A stretch of 50,505 nt of DNA. It comes from Bacteroidales bacterium (GTDB lineage: Bacteria; Bacteroidota; Bacteroidia; Bacteroidales; UBA3824). The translations under genes were made by a program, and so were the position numbers. The notes beneath the pieces are model-generated. The model did no database searches and was not told the origin of the DNA. It saw only the letters and a list, made by a program, of their open reading frames with translations. Location of the stretch: NCBI GenBank assembly GCA_024413595.1, contig JAKSUC010000004.1, positions 74,555-125,059 of the forward strand, in the 5' to 3' direction. Positions 1-11,000 of this stretch are shown here, piece by piece (positions within the stretch are counted from its first letter, which is position 1; each line of letters starts with the position of its first letter).

Positions 1-97
1 AATGATTTTTTATTTTAAAACTATTATATTTAGTATAGCTTATTTCTTTTATTTTTTTTCATATTTTTCATTTATATCACTTTAAATTATTAATTAA

Positions 98-1756
<1,659 letters not shown>

Positions 1757-1780
1757 AATTTTTTTTTTCATAGTTATTTT

Positions 1781-1812
1781 AAGTTGTGTCTTTGAGGCAC
1801 AACTTTTTTTTT
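1781..1812 (+). terminator. Rho-independent terminator after the ABC-F gene
   Basis: AAGTTGTG (1781-1788) pairs with CACAACTT (1798-1805), followed by a T run. The hairpin covers the longer upstream start (1786) of the next reading frame, which supports the start at 1876 for that gene. Confidence 0.8.
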
Positions 1813-1875
1813 GTTTTTTTTAGGAGTAATTTAGATATGATTTGTCATAGTTTAAAATTAATAAAACAAAATACT

Positions 1876-3897
1876 ATGAGAACAATATTATCTATAATTA
1901 TTTTAATGTGCCTTAATATTCAATTATTTGCACAAAAAGACTCTTCTTTTTCTTATATTAAAAAAGTTTCATTAAAAGATTTTGAACCTACCGAAATAGA
2001 AACTTTAGGTGATTATAAAGCTGTTATTCTTTATAATCAGCGTTATAATTACTTTGATAATTATAAAGGAGTTTTAAAATTTTATAATGAATATTATTTC
2101 AGATATAAAGCTTTAGAAGATAACTTTTTTGAAAATAATCAATATCGAATTGATTATAGTGGACGTTATCGTTATGAAGAAATTTTTGAATTAAAAGCTA
2201 TTATTTATCGTCTTGAAAACAAGAAAATTAAACAAATTAAAGTTAAATTTAAAGATATTATTCATGTTGATAGAGACAGCTTAAATAGTTACGTTTTAAT
2301 AAATTTCCCTGAAATAAAAAAGGGCGATATTGTTGAAATTAAATATTCTATTCCAACATTTAATTTTACAAATCCTCCATGTTTTGATTTTCATAGCGAT
2401 TATCCTTGTGTTCAATCTAGACTAATTACAAATTTTCCTGAATTTATGAATTATAAATTTCAAATTTCTGGCGATCAGTCAAAAATTAATATTAATTCTA
2501 AAAATGATTATTTTGTAATGAATTATGGATTAAGTTTAAATTCTGTTAAAAATTCATTTATAGCATATAATATTTTACCTGAAGATAATAATTATTCTTA
2601 TTCTCCAGTAAAAGATTATTATGATATGAAAATTTATATGTATCCATACGATTTTCAAGATCCTCCATTTCATATTCAAAATTGGGATAGATTTTCTTCT
2701 TTATTATATATTTATGCAGAACCAGAAAATAGATATCTTTCTATATTTGAAGCTAGTCATATTCTTAGAAATCAGGGTTATATAAAAATAGAAAGCAATA
2801 ATTGGAAACGATTTACTAAATATTTAAGAAAAAGTCCAAAATTTTGGAAACCATTAATGAAATCTGTTCCTATTGATGGTGAATTAGCTAATATTTACGA
2901 TCAAGTAGATAATTTAGATACTCTTGCTATTATTCAAAAATTATATGATTATGTTAGATTTAATATTAAATGGGATAGCACTTATAATAATATTATCAAT
3001 AAAACTCCTGAAAATGTTTTGAAAGATAAAATTGGTTCTAGTTCTGAAATTAATATGACTTTAATTTCTTTATTGCGTCGCGTTGGATTAAATGCTTATC
3101 CTGTTTTAGCAAGTACTCGTGATAATGGCAATGTAGATCCAAATTATGTTAATTTGTTACAATATAATAATGTATTAGCTTATGTTAATTTTCAAAATGA
3201 TAATGAAATTAATCAATTAATTTTAGATGCAACAAGTCCTTATCGTCCATATAATATTTTGGATGTTAATGATTTAAATAATATGTATTTAGTTGTTGAT
3301 TTAATAGATCATAGCTTTATTTCAAGAACTTCAGAAATTCATAATTCTTTGTGTCAATCTATATTAGTAGAAAAATCTAATAATGGATATTCTGTAAATT
3401 TATCTGAAAAAACTGATAATTATTTTGCCTCAGAACGTAATTTATTTTTAGCGCAAAATTCTGATTCTGAGTTTTTATCTAAGTTTTTGAAATTAAATAT
3501 TAGTAATTCAGATATTATTAGTTCAAATAAAAAAGATTCTTTAAATTATTTTTCTTATGAAACATTTTTTAAAGTTTCAGAAAGTCAAACAAAAAATCTT
3601 TTAAAAAATATATTAGGAGAAAATCCATTTACTCAAGATGATAGACAAATCCCCGTAGACTTTATTTTCCCACGTCATTATTTTTATCAAATAACTTATA
3701 ATGATGTAGATTATAAACAAATATCATCACAAACTTTTTCCGCATTAAATGGAGCATTAAATGCGCAAATAGCTAATAATGAAATAGATGGTAAAAATAT
3801 TCAAATTTTAAAATTGGATATTAATAAACAATTTTTTGAAGTAAGTGAATATTCTGAGCTAAAAGAATTTTTTGACAAATTGTATTCTTTGTTTTAA
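1876..3897 (+). CDS. Secreted DUF3857/transglutaminase-like protein
   Basis: A 673-residue protein beginning with a signal peptide (MRTILSIIILMCLNIQLFAQ, cleavage likely after LFA). The start at 1876 is chosen because the longer frame begins inside the preceding terminator and only the ATG at 1876 puts the signal peptide at the N-terminus. After the signal comes a DUF3857-like beta domain (about 30-220), then a transglutaminase-like core (about 340-450) with the usual LLRRVGLNAYPVLASTR stretch. At the place of the catalytic Cys the protein reads GSSSE (387-391), so Cys is replaced by Ser. Bacteroidota homologues often show the same loss, which suggests a binding rather than a cross-linking or peptidase role. 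Probably periplasmic or surface exposed. The substrate is unknown. Confidence 0.85.
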   Translation: MRTILSIIILMCLNIQLFAQKDSSFSYIKKVSLKDFEPTEIETLGDYKAVILYNQRYNYFDNYKGVLKFYNEYYFRYKALEDNFFENNQYRIDYSGRYRYEEIFELKAIIYRLENKKIKQIKVKFKDIIHVDRDSLNSYVLINFPEIKKGDIVEIKYSIPTFNFTNPPCFDFHSDYPCVQSRLITNFPEFMNYKFQISGDQSKININSKNDYFVMNYGLSLNSVKNSFIAYNILPEDNNYSYSPVKDYYDMKIYMYPYDFQDPPFHIQNWDRFSSLLYIYAEPENRYLSIFEASHILRNQGYIKIESNNWKRFTKYLRKSPKFWKPLMKSVPIDGELANIYDQVDNLDTLAIIQKLYDYVRFNIKWDSTYNNIINKTPENVLKDKIGSSSEINMTLISLLRRVGLNAYPVLASTRDNGNVDPNYVNLLQYNNVLAYVNFQNDNEINQLILDATSPYRPYNILDVNDLNNMYLVVDLIDHSFISRTSEIHNSLCQSILVEKSNNGYSVNLSEKTDNYFASERNLFLAQNSDSEFLSKFLKLNISNSDIISSNKKDSLNYFSYETFFKVSESQTKNLLKNILGENPFTQDDRQIPVDFIFPRHYFYQITYNDVDYKQISSQTFSALNGALNAQIANNEIDGKNIQILKLDINKQFFEVSEYSELKEFFDKLYSLF

Positions 3898-3944
3898 AAA
3901 TAATAATTATGTAAATCTCGTAATTTTTTTTCAAAAAAATGTTG

Positions 3945-3952
3945 TAATTTTG
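3945..3952 (+). promoter_or_regulatory. TAnnTTTG promoter box for argF
   Basis: TAATTTTG matches the -7 consensus. The predicted transcript starts near 3959 and has a leader of about 70 bases before the ATG at 4031. That leader is AU-rich and shows no obvious stable fold. Confidence 0.55.
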
Positions 3953-4030
3953 TTGCATAGTTAGGAAATATAAAAATGTTTTTTTATGCTTTTTTTACCG
4001 TAAAAAAAAGTTGATTAAAAATAATAAAGT

Positions 4031-5032
4031 ATGACGGTAAATTTAAAGAATAGAAGTCTGCTAACTTTGCTCGATTTTACACCTCAAGAAATCAATTATT
4101 TACTTGATTTATCAGCAGATTTAAAAAAAGCTAAAGCTCAGGGAACTGAAGTTAAGCATCTTGTAGGTAAAAATATTGCTTTAATATTTGAAAAAACTTC
4201 AACACGCACAAGATGTGCATTTGAAGTGGCAGCTCACGATCAAGGCGCCAACACTGTATATATCACACCTTCAGGTAGTCAACTTGGTCATAAAGAGTCT
4301 ATTAAAGATTCTGCTAGAGTGTTTGGACGTATGTTTGATGGTATTGAATATCGTGGTTTTGCTCAAAATATTGTTGAACAACTTGCTGAATTTTCAAAAA
4401 AGCCAGTTTGGAATGGTTTAACCAATGAATTTCATCCCACACAAGCTTTAGCAGATTTATTAACTATTAAAGAACATTCTAATAAAAATGTTAAAGATAT
4501 TAAAATTGCATTTTTAGGTGATATTCATACAAATACTGCTAATTCTTTGATGGTTATTGGTTCAAAATTAGGTATGGATGTTCGTCTAGTTGGACCAAAA
4601 GAATTGTTTCCTGATAATAATTTAGTAGACAAATGTCAAGCTTTAGCTTTGGCTTCAGGTGCAAAAATCACTATTACTGATAATCTTGAAAATGGTGTTA
4701 AAGATTGTGATTTTCTTTATACAGACGTTTGGGTTTCGATGGGTGAACCTCATGAAGTTTGGGAACAAAGAATTAAACTTTTATCCAAATTTAGAATTGA
4801 TTCTAATTGTATGAAATTAACTGGCAATCCTAATGTAAAATTTATGCATTGTTTGCCTGCTTTTCATGATTTAGAAACTACTACTGGTAAAGAAATCAAT
4901 AAAAAATTTGGCATCGATTGTATGGAAGTTACTAACGAAGTTTTTGAAAGTGAACAATCTATTGTTTTTGACGAAGCAGAAAATCGTTTGCATACTATCA
5001 AAGCTGTTATGGTTGCTACTTTAGGTGATTAA
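4031..5032 (+). CDS. argF: Ornithine carbamoyltransferase
   Basis: 333 residues, close to E. coli ArgI/ArgF. It would catalyse carbamoyl phosphate + L-ornithine to L-citrulline + phosphate, either in arginine synthesis or, run backwards, in arginine catabolism. The carbamoyl-phosphate loop STRTR is at 57-61, HPTQ at 135-138, and the ornithine-binding and catalytic HCLP at 273-276, all intact. In Bacteroidales many strains use an N-acetyl or N-succinyl ornithine variant of this enzyme. The length and SxRTR/HCLP pattern here favour the plain ornithine enzyme, but substrate choice cannot be settled by eye. No other arginine genes are nearby and it is transcribed alone. The arcB name is an alternative if the role is catabolic. 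Confidence 0.92.
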   Translation: MTVNLKNRSLLTLLDFTPQEINYLLDLSADLKKAKAQGTEVKHLVGKNIALIFEKTSTRTRCAFEVAAHDQGANTVYITPSGSQLGHKESIKDSARVFGRMFDGIEYRGFAQNIVEQLAEFSKKPVWNGLTNEFHPTQALADLLTIKEHSNKNVKDIKIAFLGDIHTNTANSLMVIGSKLGMDVRLVGPKELFPDNNLVDKCQALALASGAKITITDNLENGVKDCDFLYTDVWVSMGEPHEVWEQRIKLLSKFRIDSNCMKLTGNPNVKFMHCLPAFHDLETTTGKEINKKFGIDCMEVTNEVFESEQSIVFDEAENRLHTIKAVMVATLGD

Positions 5033-5053
5033 TTTTTTATCTTACAATAATTT

Positions 5054-5088
5054 AGGTCGGATTTTAGATTAAATCCGACCTTTTTTTT
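5054..5088 (+). terminator. Rho-independent terminator after argF
   Basis: A strong hairpin: GGTCGGATTT (5055-5064) pairs with AAATCCGACC (5071-5080), extended by one A-T pair, with a six-base loop and eight T's (5081-5088). It isolates argF from the corA leader. Confidence 0.9.
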
Positions 5089-5130
5089 AAAAAAAAACAT
5101 TTCTAAATTTCATAATAAATCATTTTTTTA

Positions 5131-5138
5131 TAATTTTG
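5131..5138 (+). promoter_or_regulatory. TAnnTTTG promoter box for the corA leader
   Basis: TAATTTTG matches the -7 consensus and a TTTC at 5108-5111 sits at -33 spacing (consensus TTTG). The predicted start of transcription is about 5144-5146, so the transcript carries a leader of about 130 bases before corA and the leader reading frame begins about 20 bases into it. Confidence 0.65.
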
Positions 5139-5164
5139 CATTATAAACCAATAGTTTTTATCCT

Positions 5165-5212
5165 ATGGACGAAGACCCTTATAATTTAGAAAACTACAAA
5201 TTTTTCTCTTAG
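5165..5212 (+). CDS. Putative Mg2+-responsive leader peptide of corA
   Basis: A 15-codon reading frame: MDEDPYNLENYKFFS, then TAG. It starts with ATG about 20 bases after the predicted transcription start and ends 62 bases before corA. Residues 2-5 are Asp-Glu-Asp-Pro. Runs of acidic residues with proline just after initiation destabilise the translating ribosome when Mg2+ is low. That is how the enterobacterial MgtL leader (acidic/proline N-terminus) controls mgtA, and Salmonella corA also has a short leader ORF, corL. Position, composition and downstream gene therefore agree. I see no strong ribosome binding site before it. Coincidence cannot be excluded for so short a frame. I found no such frame named for Bacteroidota from memory. 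Confidence 0.55.
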   Translation: MDEDPYNLENYKFFS

Positions 5213-5271
5213 GGTAAGCCGTTTTCTTTCAAAGAAACCTCCTTTCTCTTCGAGAAGTAAATTTAGGAGGT
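5175..5271 (+). promoter_or_regulatory. Structured corA leader with anti-Shine-Dalgarno
   Basis: ACCTCCT (5237-5243) is exactly complementary to AGGAGGT (5265-5271), the corA ribosome binding site, with a small nested hairpin TTCTC/GAGAA (5244-5248/5252-5256) between them. Upstream, ACCCT (5175-5179, inside the leader frame) pairs with AGGGT (5211-5215, at its stop codon). AGAAAAC (5188-5194) can pair with GTTTTCT (5221-5227). A third hairpin, TTTCTT/AAGAAA around 5223-5237, overlaps the edge of the anti-SD arm. These pairings compete, so ribosome position on the leader frame could decide whether the corA start is open. They were found by hand; no folding energy was computed. No T run follows, so translational control, or Rho, is more likely than intrinsic termination. 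Confidence 0.5.
5265..5270 (+). promoter_or_regulatory. AGGAGG ribosome binding site of corA
   Basis: A full Shine-Dalgarno sequence four bases before the corA ATG. This is noteworthy because most genes in this window lack one. It fixes the corA start at 5275. Confidence 0.75.
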
Positions 5272-5274
5272 ATA

Positions 5275-6213
5275 ATGATTCAAATTTATAGAAGTTTTTT
5301 GGGTGCAGAAAAACTCAATAAACTTGAAGATGGTTGTTGGGTGCATTGTGTGCAACCCGATAGCGATGAAGTTGCTATTTTACAAGATAAATACAAAGTT
5401 CCTCAAGATGTTATTCAAGATATTTTGGATAATGATGAGCGTTCTCGTTATGAAGTTGACGATGATTGGAGTATGATTATTCTTCGTATTCCTGTTGAAG
5501 GCGTTAATAATGCAATGAATTATAGTACTTTACCGTTAGGTATTTTTATGTGTGAAGATTATACGGTTACTATTTGTACTGTTCAAAACAATGTTTTGCC
5601 TATTGAACAGCCTTCTGTTTATAAAAATACTTCGCAACCAGTTTATGATGTAATTAACTTTACGCTTAATCTTTTTATTCGTAGTGCTAATTCGTTTATG
5701 TATTATTTGCGTCAAGTTTATCAACATACTTCTTTGATTGAAAAAGAAATTGAAAAATCTATTCGTAACAAAGAATTAAGTAAACTTTTAAAATTAGAAA
5801 AATGTTTGGTTTTCTTTATTACTTCTTTGAAAAGTAATGAGTTAGTTCTTGCTAAATTAAAAAATTCTAAAAAAACTACTTTTAGTGAAATTAATGAAGA
5901 TTTGATTGAAGATGCTATGATTGAAACTAAACAGGCTATTGAAATGGCGCAAATTTATAGTAACATTCAAAGCGGTATGATGGATACTTTTGCTAGCGTT
6001 ATTTCTAATAATCTTAATGTGGTTATGAAGCAAATGACTTCTGTTTCAATCATTTTGATGATACCAACTTTAATTGCTAGTATTTTTGGTATGAATGTTC
6101 CAAATGGTTTAGAAAGTCATGAAAATTGGTGGGCTTTACCTTGTATTTTGATTTTTTCTGGTTTAATGGCTTTTATTGGAATTAGAATTTCGCGTCATAA
6201 ACATTGGTTATAA
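5275..6213 (+). CDS. corA: CorA-family Mg2+ transporter
   Basis: A 312-residue divalent metal channel of the CorA family, which forms an inner-membrane pentamer and imports Mg2+ (also Co2+ or Ni2+ in some members). A long acidic, helical cytoplasmic domain (1-245) is followed by two C-terminal membrane helices (about 254-271 and 283-304). The signature Gly-Met-Asn sits at 272-274 (IFGMN), and the short basic tail RISRHKHWL ends the protein, as expected. It is expressed from its own promoter through the leader described above, and the radical SAM gene 23 bases downstream is probably cotranscribed. ZntB-type zinc transporters share this fold, but the leader peptide argues for Mg2+. Confidence 0.93.
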   Translation: MIQIYRSFLGAEKLNKLEDGCWVHCVQPDSDEVAILQDKYKVPQDVIQDILDNDERSRYEVDDDWSMIILRIPVEGVNNAMNYSTLPLGIFMCEDYTVTICTVQNNVLPIEQPSVYKNTSQPVYDVINFTLNLFIRSANSFMYYLRQVYQHTSLIEKEIEKSIRNKELSKLLKLEKCLVFFITSLKSNELVLAKLKNSKKTTFSEINEDLIEDAMIETKQAIEMAQIYSNIQSGMMDTFASVISNNLNVVMKQMTSVSIILMIPTLIASIFGMNVPNGLESHENWWALPCILIFSGLMAFIGIRISRHKHWL

Positions 6214-6236
6214 TTTTTTGATTTGTAATTTTTAGA

Positions 6237-8006
6237 ATGAAATTTCTTTTAATAACACCACCTTTAACACAGTTAAATACTCCTTATCCTGCAACTACTG
6301 TGTTAAAGGGATATTTACAATCTGTTGGTTTTAAGGTTGATCAAACGGATTTAGGTATAGAATTGGTTGATAAAATTTTTACAAAATCTTTTTTGTCTAA
6401 AATTTTTAAATCAGAAAATGCTTATACTCAATGTGTAGAATATGTTATTAAATTTTTACGTGGTCAAGATCCTACTTTAGCTTCTAGAATTGTAAATCGT
6501 TCGTTATTGCCAGAAGGTAAAAGATTTAAAAATCTTGCCGATATGGAATGGGCTTTTGGGGTTTCTAGTTTTGCTGATAAGGCTCAATATCTTGCTACTC
6601 AGTTTATTGAAGATATTGCCGATTATATTCGTGAAAATATTGATAATCATTTTGATTTAATTAGATATGCTGAACATTTAGCTAATTTTGCTCCAAATTT
6701 TGACGTTTTACAAAATGCTTTAAATCAACCTTTAACAATTATTGATGAATTGATGTTGAATATTTTAAAAAGTCACATTGATTTATCAAAACCCGATATT
6801 GTTGGATTTTCAATTCCTTTTCCAGGTTGTTTGTATGGTGCTTTACGTTGTGGGCAGTTTATTAAAAATAATTTTAAAAATATTAAGATTATTTTAGGGG
6901 GTGGATTTCCTAATACTGAATGGCGACAAATTTCTGATACTAGAATATTTAATTATTGCGATTTTATTACTCTTGATGATGGTGAAATACCTTTAAAAAA
7001 TATTGCTGATTTTTTAGACAATAAAATATCTATCAATAATTTAGTTAGAACATTTTATTTAGAAAATTCTAAAATAAAATATTCAGGAAATGATTTAGAA
7101 AATAATGATTTTTCAAATCAAGCGTCGCCAGATTTTGATGGACTACCATTAAATTTATATTTTTCACTTGCCGAAATGACAAATCCAATGCACCGACTTT
7201 GGACTAATGGACGTTGGAATAAAATGATGGTTGCTCATGGTTGTTATTGGGCTAAATGTGCTTTTTGCGATACTAATCTCGATTATATTCAACGTTTTTG
7301 TATGCCATCTGCAAAAACTGTTGTTGATCGTATGCAAGATATTATTAATCAAACTAATATAACAGGTTTTCACTTTGTTGATGAAGCACTTCCTCCTAAA
7401 CTTTTAAAAGAAATTTGTCAAGAAATTTTGTCAAGAAAAATGATTGTTTCTTTTTGGGGAAATATTAGATTTGAAAAAAGTTATAATAAAGAATTAACTG
7501 ATTTAATGGCTGATGCAGGTTGTATTGCCGTTAGCGGTGGGTTAGAGGTGGCTTCTAATCGCCTTTTAAAACTTATGAATAAAGGTGTTACAATTGAACA
7601 AACTATTCAAGCTTGTAGAAATTTTAGAAATTCTGGTATAATGGTTCATACTTATTTAATGTATGGATTTCCAACAGAAACTCTTCAAGAAACTATAAAT
7701 GCTTTAGAAATTGTTCGCAGAATGTTTGACGAAGGAATTGTTCAATCTGCATTTTGGCATCGTTATGCAATGACAGCTCATAGCAATTCGGGAAAAAATC
7801 CTGAAAATTTTGGTGCTAAACGTCTTTCTTTTGTTCCTAATTCTTTTTGTAACAACGAAGTTGAATTCGAAAATAATTTTGATTATAATATCGAAGCTGT
7901 TGGTCGTGGGCTTGATTTTGCAACTTATAATTTTATGAACGACATTGGTTTAGATTTACCTTTAAAACGTTGGTTTGATATTAAAATTCCAAAACCTAAT
8001 ATATAA
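6237..8006 (+). CDS. B12-binding radical SAM protein
   Basis: 589 residues. The N-terminal part (MKFLLITPPLTQLNTPYP, and LGGGFPNTEWRQI near residue 219) looks like a cobalamin-binding fold. A radical SAM domain follows. Its iron-sulfur motif is Cys336, Cys341 and Cys344, a CX4CX2C spacing instead of the classical CX3CX2C, within GCYWAKCAFCD. Later motifs fit the barrel: GFHFVDEALPP, FWGNIRF, SGGLEVASNRLL and YLMYGFPTET. Members of this class modify lipids, tetrapyrroles, peptides or RNA; nothing here identifies the substrate. It lies 23 bases after corA and before a terminator, so it is probably in the corA transcript, but a shared function is not evident. Confidence 0.87.
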   Translation: MKFLLITPPLTQLNTPYPATTVLKGYLQSVGFKVDQTDLGIELVDKIFTKSFLSKIFKSENAYTQCVEYVIKFLRGQDPTLASRIVNRSLLPEGKRFKNLADMEWAFGVSSFADKAQYLATQFIEDIADYIRENIDNHFDLIRYAEHLANFAPNFDVLQNALNQPLTIIDELMLNILKSHIDLSKPDIVGFSIPFPGCLYGALRCGQFIKNNFKNIKIILGGGFPNTEWRQISDTRIFNYCDFITLDDGEIPLKNIADFLDNKISINNLVRTFYLENSKIKYSGNDLENNDFSNQASPDFDGLPLNLYFSLAEMTNPMHRLWTNGRWNKMMVAHGCYWAKCAFCDTNLDYIQRFCMPSAKTVVDRMQDIINQTNITGFHFVDEALPPKLLKEICQEILSRKMIVSFWGNIRFEKSYNKELTDLMADAGCIAVSGGLEVASNRLLKLMNKGVTIEQTIQACRNFRNSGIMVHTYLMYGFPTETLQETINALEIVRRMFDEGIVQSAFWHRYAMTAHSNSGKNPENFGAKRLSFVPNSFCNNEVEFENNFDYNIEAVGRGLDFATYNFMNDIGLDLPLKRWFDIKIPKPNI

Positions 8007-8010
8007 AAAA

Positions 8011-8037
8011 AGGTGCTTTTTTTAGCACCTTTTTTTA
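8011..8037. terminator. Bidirectional terminator between convergent genes
   Basis: AGGTGCT (8011-8017) pairs with AGCACCT (8024-8030) around six T's, followed by seven T's and preceded by an A run. It can end both the corA-radical SAM transcript and the opposing alpha-2-macroglobulin gene. Confidence 0.88.
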
Positions 8038-8040
8038 TTG

Positions 8041-11000
8041 TTATTCAATAATTGTTATTCTTCCACTTTCTGAGTTTCCGTAAATATCAGGTGAATATAA
8101 ACTTTGAATAGTTGCAATTCCATTTGTAAAATTCCCTGCATGTGTTGCTGTTAATGTGTATTCTATTATTTGAGTTCCTTTGGTAAAATTTCTGATAAAA
8201 AAGTTTTCTGACGTATTTTTTGATGATTGATAATATTTTATTCCGTTTTGTTCTTTCATTTCTGATAATTTATTGTCTGAAATCAATCCACTTGCGTAAC
8301 TATCTCTAAGATGTAAATAACTTAAATCTTTGTTAGAACTTATTAAAAATCTTACAGTTACTTTATCTCCAATTTTTATTTTTGTATTTTTGTCAACTTG
8401 TTTTAATATTGTATTTCCTTCATTATCAATTGTATTTAAAAATACAATTCTTCTTAATTTTATATCATTGCTATATTCTTTAATACTATCATTGTTTTCT
8501 AAATATTGTAAATAAATATTACCAAAAGTTTTATGATTATTTGGATTTATTATTTTAATATCTTTCATGTCTGGTTTTATTTGATCTTTATTCCAAACGT
8601 TTTGAACATATCCCGTACCTGATTGAACTTCAGATATTATGATATTTAATTTGCCTATTTTTATATTACATGGAATATATTCAGATTTTTCTTTTTTACC
8701 TAGATAAAATAAATCATAACAAACATCGGCTGATAATTTAGGATTTTTCCAAATATTAGTTTGTTTATTTTTTATCATCCATATTTTCATTTTTTCAATG
8801 TCTGATGTATCAACAATTTTTTCTAAATTGAGTTTTGATGCTAAAAATGTATTAAATGTCTCTATAACAATTGATTGTGTTTCTAATGAACTATTTTCAC
8901 CTAAATTTGAAAAATACATTCCATTTTCTTTATCTATTATAGAATTTGCTTTTAATGATTTTAAAATATCAATTGCTATATTTTTTTTGTTATTGTCTGT
9001 TAATAAGATATTTGCAATTTGAGCTTGTTGTAATGTTGAATACTTAAACCAATTTTTTGAAATTTTGTCTATACATTTATCATAAATTTCTTTGTTTTCT
9101 GGTGATAATGAAATATTTGTAAAATATTGTCTTGCAAACAAATAGTCGATTGCATTTGAATTTGGTATTACATTATTTTTATAACTTGAGATGTATTTTT
9201 TATCTAAATAATAAATTGCTTTTGTTATAGTTTTCAATAGTTCGTTGTTAATATTCAAAGCTTTTAAATAATTTAATTTACCCAATCCTTCAATAATTTT
9301 TGTAGTAGCTGTAATACTTTCAGAATTGTTTATCGACCATGATCCATTATTATTTTGTGTTGACATTAACTTATTGATTATCTTATTGTTTTCTTCTTCT
9401 AATTGAGAAAAATTATTTAAATTTTTTATATTTTGACGTTGTTTATTTTCAATTTCAGCATCAGCAAGCCATGGTGTTTCTTGTAAAAATATTCTTTTAA
9501 ATAATCTATTTTTCTCTAAATTTGAAGTTAATATTGTTGTATCTATTGTTGTCCAAGATGTTAATATGTTTTCAATTTCGTTATTTTTTTCTACAATTTG
9601 TTTTGCAATAATGTTTGAATATATTTTTCCAAATTGTTGAAGAATTGTTTCATTTTCTTTTAAACCTGTATTGGGTAATGCTGATAGAGCATTCCATATT
9701 GGATTTGCAGAAAATTCTAGTGACAATTTGATATTTTCTTTGTTTTTTAATTTATCTATATTTATATTTTTTACTGATTTTTCATCTGCTGTGATAGGTG
9801 TTATATGCAATACTGATGATTTGTTTGGTAATATTCTAATTCTATGTTGTTCTCCATCAGTTCCGTTGTCGCATACACCTGTAATATTTACTAATATACT
9901 TCCTTTACAATTAGGAACTTTGGTTTTAAAATATACAACTTTATTTGTGTGCTCGTCAATATTAAAATCTATTATATTTTTATCAAATTTAAATTGTTCT
10001 AATTTCTTTTGATTTTTTGAGTCATAAATTTCAATTTTTACATTTCCTTCAATTTTTGTATCTTCTTGTAAGTTGCTTACTTTTACAGGAATATAAATAC
10101 TATCACCAATTCTTAGTGTTTTTGGTAAATTAGTTTCTACTATAAAATTTTTGATTGTTTTAAATTGTTTGTTTAAAATCGAATATTCAAGATTGTTATT
10201 AAAAACTATAGATGTTAAATTATAGTTTGAAATTTTTTCATTGGTTGATAGTTTTATTGTTGGATTATTTCTTTCTAAAATAGAAATGTTATTTAATTTT
10301 GATCTTATAGCAACTTCGTCAAATCCATATTCATCGTCTTCTGGTTCTATTTCTTCTTCAGATATGTTTTCTATTTCACTTCTTGAAGGTCTTGTTATTG
10401 ATAAACTGTCTGAAATTGAATTAATTACAAAATCATCACTTCTTTTTTGATTTCGTGGTAAATCGTTTTCTTTGTATAATGATTTTTGTACAAACCAATT
10501 AATATCTATAGTATTATTTTTAGTTTTGGTTTCTTTATTTATGAAGTTACTTATAAAATTAGAATTTTTAAATCCCATTTTACAAAAATTAAAATCTGTA
10601 GGTTTTGTTATTTTATTATATAAATGTTCAAATTTTTGATTTATTTTATTATTTAATTCACTATTTGAATTTTGAATTATTGTAATCATTTGATCATTTT
10701 CTTTATCAAAATTATCCATTTTAATTTCAATATTTTGACCAGGATAATTTTTTTCTCTAATATTATTAATATTTAAATTGCTTTCTGTATTAATTGGAAA
10801 TTGTAAAACTTTATTTAATTTAATAACTTGATTATCTTTAATAGCTGTTAAATTAAAATATACTTTTTCATTATATTTCTGTTTATTAAATTGATAACTA
10901 TTATATTTCAATATTTTTTCGCAAGATTTTTCAACATATTTTTCATTGTTATATATATATTTGTCTATATTTAAATTAGATATAGAAGAACCATAAATTA

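Noticed and set aside
1786..1875. N-terminal extension of the DUF3857 protein
   Set aside because: It begins inside a terminator hairpin and would bury the signal peptide; the ATG at 1876 is better.
5139..5275. M-box riboswitch before corA
   Set aside because: The leader is short and lacks the long paired architecture of the M-box; a leader peptide explains the sequence better.
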